A DNA stretch of 64,000 nt from Lacibacter luteus (lineage in GTDB: Bacteria; Bacteroidota; Bacteroidia; Chitinophagales; Chitinophagaceae): the NCBI RefSeq assembly GCF_004118265.1, contig NZ_SDHW01000004.1:124001-188000 (forward strand). The letters run 5' to 3'. Below the pieces are notes generated by a model. It ran no database searches and was not told the origin of the DNA. It was given only the letters and a program-made list of their open reading frames with translations. A program made the translations under genes and the position numbers. Below, piece after piece: positions 18,506 through 26,127 of the stretch (position 1 is the first letter of the stretch; each line of letters begins with the position of its first letter).

Positions 18506-18510
18506 GGGGC

Positions 18511-19026
18511 ATGAAAACGTTTTGCAGTTCTATTATCGCTTCACTCTTTTTTTTAACTGCCTGCTCAAAAAAAGAATCTGCTGAAAACAGCTATTTCTTC
18601 GATTATGAACAAGTGGTTGGCTGGAGTTCTATTCAACTGGAAAAAGGTTTTGCCAGAAGTGGAAAGTATTGCGAACGTATTACACCCGATAAAGTTTACA
18701 GCAACACCTTTATTCTTCCGTTAGCAGAAACCGGTAAGCAAAATTTAAAAAAAATAATAGCAAGTGTGTGGGTTACCGGTCCGGAAGTACAGCAAGATCT
18801 TAAGCTGGTAATTGACATGTATTCGCCTACAGAAAACAAATCGGTTAAGAACGTGTACATGCCTATTCCTGTCGCCGACATGCAAGGGAAAGGCAAATGG
18901 ATCGAATACAAAACAGAACTTGACATTGCTGATATACTTGACGGCAGCGTTATTGCGAAGGTATATGTGTGGAATCCCGGGGCACAGAAATTTTTTGTCG
19001 ACGATTTCCGCATCAGTTTTGAATAA
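18511..19026 (+). CDS. Lipoprotein that looks like a single beta-sandwich domain; first gene of a glycan operon
   Basis: This 171-residue protein has a lipoprotein signal with lipobox LTACS (Cys about 18). The remainder resembles one jelly-roll or galactose-binding-like domain: FFDYEQVVGW, ARSGKYCERI, KKIIASVWVTGPE, KWIEYKTEL and the closing VYVWNPGAQKFFVDDFRISF. The same closing pattern (V-FWN-G then F/L-hydrophobic-DD-hydrophobic) ends the 22002 protein and is weaker in the 19747 protein. It may therefore be a free-standing form of a domain fused to the two membrane proteins. It opens the operon, and GT2 follows after 13 bases. Substrate is unknown. Confidence 0.6.
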   Translation: MKTFCSSIIASLFFLTACSKKESAENSYFFDYEQVVGWSSIQLEKGFARSGKYCERITPDKVYSNTFILPLAETGKQNLKKIIASVWVTGPEVQQDLKLVIDMYSPTENKSVKNVYMPIPVADMQGKGKWIEYKTELDIADILDGSVIAKVYVWNPGAQKFFVDDFRISFE

Positions 19027-19039
19027 TCAGCAATCATTC

Positions 19040-19744
19040 ATGTTTACAGTTGCAACAGTGCTTATTGTTCCGGTTTACAATCCGCTGCCGGGTTGGGAAA
19101 AACTGTTACATCAACGTTACACAGAGTTGGCAGATGCATTATCACAACCACTACAGCTTTGTATTGTAAACGATGGCAGTACAAACGGAAATTTTGAACC
19201 GGCTGCAAATTGGTTGCAACAGCAATTGCCGGCTGTTATCATTGAATCGTATACCGGAAACAAAGGGAAAGGTGCTGCATTACGTACAGGAGTTAAGCTT
19301 GTTGAGGCAGCCCATTATGTATTTACTGATGTCGATTTTCCTTACACAACAGCAAGTGCGGTTGCAATTATCAAATTAATGCAATCGGGCAATGCCGACC
19401 TGGTAATTGGCAATCGAAACAATCAATATTATCGGCAGATCAATTCCTTTCGTGCCGGCTTATCAAAACTGGTTCGTTTCTTTATACGGGTTTTAATGCG
19501 AATGCCTTTCGACGATACTCAATGTGGTTTAAAGAGCTTCAACCAAAAAGGCAAAACAATATTTTTAAACACACGTATACCTACTTATCTGTTCGACATG
19601 GAATTTGTGTTACAGGCAGTGCGTTCAAAAGCTGTTGTACAAACAGTAGCGGTTGAATTAAGAAAAGATGTACACCTTAGTCGCATGCCGCTAAAAGTGT
19701 TGCTACGGGAATTAAAAAATTTTATCGGCTTACTGTTCAGTTAA
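19040..19744 (+). CDS. Glycosyltransferase family 2
   Basis: This 234-residue GT-A enzyme starts at ATG 19040, which gives MFTVATVLIVPVYNPLPGW at the N-terminus. Motifs are LCIVNDGSTNG, GNKGKGAALRTG and VFTDVDFPYTT (the DxD metal site as DVD), then GNRNNQYY and FDDTQCGLKSF. The DTQCG-KF pattern is typical of dolichyl-phosphate glucosyltransferase-like (Alg5/DPM1) proteins. It probably makes a lipid-linked sugar donor for the GT-C-like proteins encoded next. The stop is two bases before the ATG of the next gene, suggesting coupled translation. Confidence 0.85.
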   Translation: MFTVATVLIVPVYNPLPGWEKLLHQRYTELADALSQPLQLCIVNDGSTNGNFEPAANWLQQQLPAVIIESYTGNKGKGAALRTGVKLVEAAHYVFTDVDFPYTTASAVAIIKLMQSGNADLVIGNRNNQYYRQINSFRAGLSKLVRFFIRVLMRMPFDDTQCGLKSFNQKGKTIFLNTRIPTYLFDMEFVLQAVRSKAVVQTVAVELRKDVHLSRMPLKVLLRELKNFIGLLFS

Positions 19745-19746
19745 AT

Positions 19747-21993
19747 ATGCAAACTGCCTCACGATACAGCCTGTTGCTTCTTTTGTGTGCATCTGCAGCC
19801 ATTACATTGTTGGTGTTTTGGCCTGTTGTTACACACCTTAACAGTGCAATGTTTACCTATTCCGGTGATGGATTGAAAAACTATTATGCAGTCAGCTGGT
19901 ATCTGCAACACAATCATGGCTTGCATTTTACAGGCATGAATTATCCATTTGGCGAGCATCTTTCGTTTGCTGATGGACAACCCGGACTTTCATTGCCCTA
20001 TAAATGGATCAGCTATCTGTTTCCATCGTTGCAACAGTATGGTATCGGTTTAACCAATGCAGCTGTGCTTATTGGCATATTTATTACACCATACTTTTTG
20101 TATAAAATATTACGGCACTACCATGTATCGAATGCGTTTGCAATAACCGGAGCGCTGCTGATCTGTTTTTTAAGCCCGCAGTTATTTCGCATTGAAGCGC
20201 ATTACGGTTTAAGCTATCCGTTTTTCTTTTGTGCGGCCTGGTATTTTTTTCTGCTGTTTGAAGAAAAGAAAACGATTCGTTCTGCAGTTGTATTGATTGC
20301 GTTTATCTCCTGGATCGGGCTATTGCATTTTTACCTGGCGGTAATCGTTGCATTATTCCTTACTGCCTATCTCTTGCCTGCAAGTATTCTTCAGTTTAAA
20401 ACAACTGACCGAAAACAGTTACTTCTTCGCTGGGCAATTGTAATTACGCCAATCGTTTTGTTGCAGTTATTCATGCTTACTACCGACAGTATTACCGACA
20501 GACCAACAAAACCATGGGGCTTTTTTTACGCAACAAGCGACTGGACTTCTGTTTTTCTGCCGCATATTGTTGATCTTTTTGGTAATCCTGCCAAGCCTTT
20601 GTTCGATCGGTACTGGGAGGGTTTTGCTTACATAGGCATGACTGCAAATCTTTTTTGTATCATCTTTATCATTCATTCAATTGTTCGGTTAGTTCAAACA
20701 AAACAACCACGATCAATTTTCACAACAGAACAAAACCTGTTTTTACTTTCTGCTGTTTTGCTGCTGCTGTTTTCCATGAGCATTCCGTTTAAATGGGGCT
20801 TGCAATCGTTGATTGATAAGTTGCCAATGCTTCGGCAGTTTCGTGCACCGGGACGTTTTGCCTGGCCATTCTATTATGTAACAGGCGTGTTTTGCATTGT
20901 TTATATCTGCCGGTTAATACAAGACGCAAAAAAAGCATTCGTTAAAAACTTACTTCTTTCATTTTCTGTTTTGCTTGCATTGGTATGGACAGCAGAATGC
21001 ATTTACCGAATGATTGACCGCAATGAACTGGCTAAACGTGCAGTTGCACACTACCGCATTATTGCCGAACAAAACATTGCCGATCTGTTAAATAAAAGCG
21101 GACATTATGCAAGCGAATTTCAATCGCTGCTCGTGCTTCCTTATTTCCATGTTGGCTCCGAAAAATTCAGCATGAACAACGGGCTTTCCGAAATACATGC
21201 CATGAAAACATCCTTGCAAACCGGACTGCCTTTAATGAATGTAATGCTGTCGAGAACTTCGCTGGAGCAAAGCAAACAATCTGTACAGTTTATTTCCGAT
21301 TCGCTTGTGCAGAAACAACTCATCAATAAACTATCCGGCAAACCAATACTTGTATTGGTCACCCCTCAGGAATTAACAGGCAGTGAACAAGAACTTGTAC
21401 GAAAAAGCAAATTACTGGCCTCGCAAAACGGGTGGTCGTTGTATGCATTACAGCCTGCTTCCCTTTCAGCAAATCATATATGGGTAAAAATGCAGTTTAC
21501 GAATCGCCAACAACTGTTTAAACAATACGGCAGTTACTTCAGCAACGATAGCGCATCTTCTGCAATATTAAAGTTTACAGATGTTGATGCTTCGATTAAT
21601 AAGCCGGCTAATGGGGTACAGTTTGCAAATGAATTAAGTGAGCTCCTGAAATTTCCTGTTGGTAAATACAAAGCCGGCGATACGCTACGCATGAGTGCAT
21701 GGCTTAGCATTGAAGCAGATGTTGAAACTTTTCCTGTGCTTGCCTGCACACAACAGGACGCAGAAGGAAAAGATATCCGCTACGATGAAGCATCGTTTAA
21801 ACGGGCAACAAATGTGTATGGTAACAATGTAATGGCAGTTAACAATTTTGTAATGCATCCAAACGCAGTACAGGTATCTATTCTGTTGTACAACCCTGCC
21901 CGTATCTTCAATTTACAGGTCTGCCGGATAAATGAAATCATTCTTATGCCTTCGGGCAAATCGTTTTACTTTAATAATATCTTTATTCCATAA
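19747..21993 (+). CDS. Large polytopic membrane protein, GT-C-like, with C-terminal soluble domain
   Basis: This 748-residue protein has about 11-12 membrane segments over residues 1-430, then about 300 soluble residues. The first loop has FTYSGDGLKNYY and GMNYPFGEHLSFADGQP, conserved-looking acidic and aromatic residues where GT-C enzymes bind the lipid-sugar donor. The soluble part ends in a beta-rich region (VGKYKAGDTLRMSAWLSI, VQVSILLYNPARIFNLQV) that resembles the domain of 18511 and 22002. It probably transfers a sugar from a lipid carrier outside the inner membrane, using the donor made by the GT2. The glycan product is unknown. Confidence 0.65.
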   Translation: MQTASRYSLLLLLCASAAITLLVFWPVVTHLNSAMFTYSGDGLKNYYAVSWYLQHNHGLHFTGMNYPFGEHLSFADGQPGLSLPYKWISYLFPSLQQYGIGLTNAAVLIGIFITPYFLYKILRHYHVSNAFAITGALLICFLSPQLFRIEAHYGLSYPFFFCAAWYFFLLFEEKKTIRSAVVLIAFISWIGLLHFYLAVIVALFLTAYLLPASILQFKTTDRKQLLLRWAIVITPIVLLQLFMLTTDSITDRPTKPWGFFYATSDWTSVFLPHIVDLFGNPAKPLFDRYWEGFAYIGMTANLFCIIFIIHSIVRLVQTKQPRSIFTTEQNLFLLSAVLLLLFSMSIPFKWGLQSLIDKLPMLRQFRAPGRFAWPFYYVTGVFCIVYICRLIQDAKKAFVKNLLLSFSVLLALVWTAECIYRMIDRNELAKRAVAHYRIIAEQNIADLLNKSGHYASEFQSLLVLPYFHVGSEKFSMNNGLSEIHAMKTSLQTGLPLMNVMLSRTSLEQSKQSVQFISDSLVQKQLINKLSGKPILVLVTPQELTGSEQELVRKSKLLASQNGWSLYALQPASLSANHIWVKMQFTNRQQLFKQYGSYFSNDSASSAILKFTDVDASINKPANGVQFANELSELLKFPVGKYKAGDTLRMSAWLSIEADVETFPVLACTQQDAEGKDIRYDEASFKRATNVYGNNVMAVNNFVMHPNAVQVSILLYNPARIFNLQVCRINEIILMPSGKSFYFNNIFIP

Positions 21994-22001
21994 CCGGTTT
22001 T

Positions 22002-23801
22002 ATGAAACAAAGCAGCCTCTCCCGAAATACATTTTTCCTTTGTGGTGTGCTGATGCTGCTTACTTCATTTTTTTATTATCCCAAATGGAACAAACAAGGT
22101 AGTGAAGCAACCATCAGTTGGGATGTTTCAGGTTATTACATGTATCTGCCTGCAACATTCATTTATAAGGATCTCAAAAAATGTACATTTAAAGACAGCG
22201 TTCTTGCAAAATATCAACCAACACCCGATTTTCAGCAAGCCTTTCTCCATTCTTCCGGTAATTATGTAATGAAATACCCTTTGGGACAGGCATTGGTGAT
22301 GTTGCCATTTTTTACCGCAGCTCATCTTTATACAAAAGCAACGAATGGAGCTGCAAATGGTTTTTCTAAACCGTACCAGTTTGCACTAAGCTTTGGCATG
22401 TTGCTTATTGCATTTCTCGGCTTATGGGTGTTGCGTAAAATTTTACTGCACTTCTATTCCGATACTGTTACTGCCCTCAGTATTTTTTGCATAGCGCTTA
22501 TTACCAACTATTTTAATTATGCAGCTATCGATAATAACATGGTGCATAACAGTCTCTTTACAATCTACGCTTTGCTTATTTACAACTGCATTCTTTTTTA
22601 CAAAACACCAACCATTAAAAAAGCACTGCATATCGGATTATTCATTGGATGGGCAACCATTATCCGCCCTACTGAAATAATTTCGATCCTCATTCCTTTG
22701 CTTTGGGGTATCGATAATTTCACTGCGTTAAAAAACAGGTTACAGTTCTTTATAAAAAACATTCGCTATCTCTTAGTGGCTGCAACAGGCATGGCGATTT
22801 TTCTATTTGTGCAATTAGCTTACTGGAAATATGTAAGCAACGAATGGGTTGTTTACAGTTATCAGGATCAGGGTTTCAGCTGGTTGCATCCGCACTTATA
22901 TCGTGGTATGTTTAGCAGTAATAATGGGTGGATCACTTACACCCCTGTAATGCTGCTCGCATTTATTGGTCTGCCTTTTCTATATAAACAACGGCGGCAG
23001 TTATTCTATACGGTTTTTCTGTTTACATGCTTGTTTATTTATATCTGCTTTGCATGGGATATCTGGTGGTATGGTGGCAGCATGGGTATGCGTGCAATGA
23101 TTCAGGCTTACCCGCTTCTAACTATTGCATTAGCTGCTGCCATTGAGCGAATTATTGCTGCAAAAAATTATGTAAAAACAATTGCAGGTTTATTTATTGG
23201 CTTTTGTTTGTATTACAATGTTTGGCTTACACACCAGGCACATCTTGGCGGGTTATACCGTGCCGGAGAAATGACAGACGCATACCTGAAGGCGGTATTT
23301 CTGAAATGGCAAGTTGAACCGCAAACACAGTTTTTACTTGATCGTGCAGACAATGCAGGCTCTGAATTGATTGCAGCAAGTGAGCTATACACAAATAATT
23401 TTGATACAGAATCGGATTCATATGCCACTACCAATTATGCTATTAGTGGCAAGAGCATTTTACTTACTGGAGAAAAACAATCAACCCCCGAATACTTTTT
23501 TGCTGTTCCACAAAACAGCGGCGACTATCTGCGTGCATCTGCCACATTCCGTACAGAACGGAAAGAGTGGAATACCTGGGGCATGGCACAGTTTATTGTA
23601 AAGCTGTATAACGATAATGCGTTGCTTGACTATAAAATGGTTCGTGTGTTTCGGGTACTGAACGATAATGAAACCAAACGTCTTTTCTTTGATGCTAAAC
23701 TTCCGAAGGGGGTTAACAAGGCATCGGTTTCTTTCTGGAATTCAGGCAGCGATCGACCACTTTTGATTGATGATCTAAAGGTACTGTTACTGGAAAAGTA
23801 A
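22002..23801 (+). CDS. Polytopic membrane protein, GT-C-like, with C-terminal beta-sandwich domain
   Basis: This 599-residue protein has about ten membrane segments over residues 1-410. The first loop has SWDVSGYYMYLPA with one Asp, and WDIWWYGGSMGMRA lies late in the membrane part. The last 150 residues are soluble and look like a jelly-roll (TNNFDTES, ISGKSILLTGE, LRASATFRTERKEW, ASVSFWNSGSDRPLLIDDLKVL). This end aligns by eye with the 18511 lipoprotein. It is the last gene of the operon, eight bases after the previous stop. No terminator was seen before the convergent trmD. Confidence 0.65.
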   Translation: MKQSSLSRNTFFLCGVLMLLTSFFYYPKWNKQGSEATISWDVSGYYMYLPATFIYKDLKKCTFKDSVLAKYQPTPDFQQAFLHSSGNYVMKYPLGQALVMLPFFTAAHLYTKATNGAANGFSKPYQFALSFGMLLIAFLGLWVLRKILLHFYSDTVTALSIFCIALITNYFNYAAIDNNMVHNSLFTIYALLIYNCILFYKTPTIKKALHIGLFIGWATIIRPTEIISILIPLLWGIDNFTALKNRLQFFIKNIRYLLVAATGMAIFLFVQLAYWKYVSNEWVVYSYQDQGFSWLHPHLYRGMFSSNNGWITYTPVMLLAFIGLPFLYKQRRQLFYTVFLFTCLFIYICFAWDIWWYGGSMGMRAMIQAYPLLTIALAAAIERIIAAKNYVKTIAGLFIGFCLYYNVWLTHQAHLGGLYRAGEMTDAYLKAVFLKWQVEPQTQFLLDRADNAGSELIAASELYTNNFDTESDSYATTNYAISGKSILLTGEKQSTPEYFFAVPQNSGDYLRASATFRTERKEWNTWGMAQFIVKLYNDNALLDYKMVRVFRVLNDNETKRLFFDAKLPKGVNKASVSFWNSGSDRPLLIDDLKVLLLEK

Positions 23802-23858
23802 ACTTTACTTTAAGCACGGCCTCATATCCTGCAATGATGCAAATTCTCAACTGCATTA

Positions 23859-24536
23859 TTATTCATCCAGCAGATCAGGTCTTCTTTCTTTCGTACGTTG
23901 TAAAGCCTGCTCATGCCGCCACTCTTCAATTTTTTTAAGATCACCACTTAAAAGAATGTCAGGAATTTTCCAGCCATTGTAATCTGCCGGGCGTGTATAA
24001 ACAGGAGGTGCTAATAATTGATCCTGGAAGGAATCGGTCAATGCGGATGTTTCATCGTTGAGTACGCCGGGAATGATACGGCCAATTGTATCAACCAATA
24101 CAGCTGCTGCCAGTTCACCTCCACTCAATACATAATCACCAATGGAAATTTCCATGGTTACATAATGCTGGCGGATGCGTTCATCAATGCCTTTGTAATG
24201 ACCGCAGATGAGTAATAAATTTTCTTTGAGTGAAAGACGATTAGCAGTTTGTTGTTTCAACGTAACACCATCAGGTGTGAGATAAATAATTTCGTCAAAC
24301 TTTTTTTCCTGCTGCAGTTCGTTGATGGCTTTTTCCAATGGTTCGCACATCATCACCATACCTGCACCGCCGCCATATTGGTAATCATCCACCTGTCCGT
24401 ATTCATTCACCGCCCATTTGCGCAGGTGATGAACAGTAACAGTCAAGAGTCCTTTTTCTTTCGCCCGTTTCATAATGGAATGATTCAACGGACTATCCAG
24501 CAACTCAGGAACAATGGAAATAATGTGAATGTGCAT
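23859..24536 (-). CDS. trmD: tRNA (guanine37-N1)-methyltransferase TrmD
   Basis: This 225-residue SPOUT enzyme methylates G37 next to the anticodon of tRNAs, using SAM. Motifs are DDYQYGGGAGMVMMCEP, the knot region LICGHYKGIDERI and SIGDYVLSGGELAA, and the C-terminal helix with WRHEQALQRTKERRPDLL. Length and order match the family. In many bacteria trmD sits with rpsP, rimM and rplS; here it stands alone behind its own TATCTTTG promoter. The ATG is four bases after that box, so the leader is very short. Confidence 0.96.
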   Translation of the reverse strand: MHIHIISIVPELLDSPLNHSIMKRAKEKGLLTVTVHHLRKWAVNEYGQVDDYQYGGGAGMVMMCEPLEKAINELQQEKKFDEIIYLTPDGVTLKQQTANRLSLKENLLLICGHYKGIDERIRQHYVTMEISIGDYVLSGGELAAAVLVDTIGRIIPGVLNDETSALTDSFQDQLLAPPVYTRPADYNGWKIPDILLSGDLKKIEEWRHEQALQRTKERRPDLLDE

Positions 24537-24540
24537 GCAG

Positions 24541-24571
24541 CAAAGATAAGTACGAAGGGAGAAGTACGAAA
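24541..24571 (-). promoter_or_regulatory. Promoter of trmD with GTACTTC repeat in its spacer
   Basis: On the minus strand TTTCG (24567-24571) precedes TATCTTTG (24541-24548) by 18 bases. Two TTCGTACTT-like words of the GTACTTC repeat fill the spacer, as in the promoter at 951-980. Confidence 0.55.
24549..24570 (-). repeat. GTACTTC intergenic repeat, copy 2
   Basis: On the minus strand this reads as two GTACTT words interrupted by CTCCCTTC. It matches the copy at 933-970 and lies in the trmD promoter. Confidence 0.5.
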
Positions 24572-24720
24572 GTCACCAGCCGCTTAAAGTTCTGACGGAG
24601 GTCAGCAATACCCCTGATAACTGAAGTGTAATTGCTAAGTTTCATTTCAGACATTTATAATTCAGTTGAATTAACAATTCCTTTTTGCAATCCGGAATTA
24701 CTTTTAAACAAACACAACCT

Positions 24721-25686
24721 ATGCGGCATTTTTATTTGATCCTGTACGTTACAGTAGCATTGTCGTCTTGTGCGCCTTTCTATAGTGGACAATATCTTAC
24801 ATCGCAGCAAAACACATTGTCTTCCATTCCTCTCAAGCCTCATGATCATGAAGTAGATGTATTCTTCGGGCAGGAAAAACCAGCGAAGCCTTACTACAAA
24901 GTGAAACTGGTAGAAGTACAGGATTTCTCTGAACAGCGTGCCGATGCAATGCTGAAAAAATTGAGAGAAAAGGCTAAGCAGGAAGGCGTTGATGCTTTAT
25001 TGATAAATGACATTGGCGGACAAACAGTCACTACTACGTCGCTGGCCACAAATACAGTGCAGATTTTTCAGAAACTGGTTGCCATCGGTCTTAAATACAA
25101 AGAGAATATTGACTATATGTCTGAGATTCTTAAAGAGCAGGTTGTTCGGATATGGCCGGATGATAATCCTGATCCCAAGATATTTACCATGAGTTATGAT
25201 TTTAACGGAAAGAACCTGTCGTTGAAAGACAGCTTTACCCGACGTTTTTTTTTCAGAGACATTTATTTATTCGAAGATCATGCATCTGTTTATACTCCGC
25301 AGGATGATTGGGAATTTCGTATGGACACACTGAATAATTTATTTACGAAACGGGTACTTGTAAACGGTGTGCCTGTGTTGAAGAGTGATTTTAAATTAAA
25401 CGGACCGGATCGTGGGAAAGCAGTTGTCATGATTAAAAAAGATAACTATTATAATCTTGAAAAGTACGAATTGGAAAGTAGTTATAATGCTGCAGGGCTG
25501 CCGGTAAAGAAAACATTGAAGAAAAAGAAGCTGGGAAATTTATGGACAGAAGAAACGATCTATCGTACAAATGGATTACCTGACAAGATCACACGCTATA
25601 AAATTGTAGAAGGAAAGGAAGTGTTGTACTTCGAAATTCAGAATACTTATTACAGCAGCGACGATTTACCGGCAACGGATAATTAA
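24721..25686 (+). CDS. Lipoprotein of unknown function
   Basis: This 321-residue protein starts at ATG 24721 with a lipoprotein signal whose lipobox is LSSCAPF (Cys about 17). An early segment (VDVFFGQEKPAKPYYKVKLVEV) is followed by a helix (ADAMLKKLREKAKQEGVDALLIND) as in small outer-membrane lipoproteins that handle a YbjQ/DUF4156-like fold. The later part is a mixed beta region with repeated LP-K and Y-turns (GLPVKKTLKKKK, GLPDKITRYKI) reminiscent of MORN/YwqK-like repeats. No family is recognised with confidence. Its stop overlaps the convergent S4 gene by four bases. Confidence 0.55.
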   Translation: MRHFYLILYVTVALSSCAPFYSGQYLTSQQNTLSSIPLKPHDHEVDVFFGQEKPAKPYYKVKLVEVQDFSEQRADAMLKKLREKAKQEGVDALLINDIGGQTVTTTSLATNTVQIFQKLVAIGLKYKENIDYMSEILKEQVVRIWPDDNPDPKIFTMSYDFNGKNLSLKDSFTRRFFFRDIYLFEDHASVYTPQDDWEFRMDTLNNLFTKRVLVNGVPVLKSDFKLNGPDRGKAVVMIKKDNYYNLEKYELESSYNAAGLPVKKTLKKKKLGNLWTEETIYRTNGLPDKITRYKIVEGKEVLYFEIQNTYYSSDDLPATDN

Positions 25687-26069
25687 TCTTCCATAAACTC
25701 ATCCAGGTCTCTGCGTTCTTTCTTGGTGGGCCGTCCTACTTTGCTCAAACGTTTGCCCGTATGGAAAGAAGAGGCAACAGATTTCATCCGTTCCAGCTCT
25801 TCGGCTGGCGTAACATCAATATAGAATTTAATGGCTTCGCTGTATTGTACACGATTGTGCAACAGTCCGCTTACTTTAATGCGCCAGCGTTTGGCTTCCG
25901 TCTTTACTTCGTATTCATCGCCCACGCTTACCAGCTTTGATGCTTTACAACTGTCGCCGTTGTACTTCACTTTGCCGCTGTCGCAGGCGGCTGCGGCCTG
26001 GCTGCGTGTTTTAAACAGCCGGATAGCCCAGAGATATTTATCGATCCTCAGTTTTTCTTTCGCTTCCAT
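25683..26069 (-). CDS. RNA-binding S4 domain protein (Hsp15/HslR-like)
   Basis: This 128-residue protein has an S4 domain at residues 8-65: LRIDKYLWAIRLFKTRSQA, SGKVKYNGDSCKASKLVSVGDEYEV. A basic tail follows (GKRLSKVGRPTKKERRDLDEF). This is the layout of Hsp15, which binds free 50S subunits carrying stalled peptidyl-tRNA and recycles them. A TAAATTTG box (26078-26085 read on the minus strand) lies nine bases upstream. The last four bases overlap the convergent lipoprotein gene. Confidence 0.85.
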   Translation of the reverse strand: MEAKEKLRIDKYLWAIRLFKTRSQAAAACDSGKVKYNGDSCKASKLVSVGDEYEVKTEAKRWRIKVSGLLHNRVQYSEAIKFYIDVTPAEELERMKSVASSFHTGKRLSKVGRPTKKERRDLDEFMED

Positions 26070-26077
26070 AACGGATG

Positions 26078-26085
26078 CAAATTTA
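26078..26085 (-). promoter_or_regulatory. -7 promoter element for the S4 protein gene
   Basis: On the minus strand TAAATTTG matches TAnnTTTG, nine bases before the start codon. The -33 match is poor. Confidence 0.45.
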
Positions 26086-26127
26086 CAATTTGTGTTTTAA
26101 CTATATTCGGTCACTCAATTAAACAAT

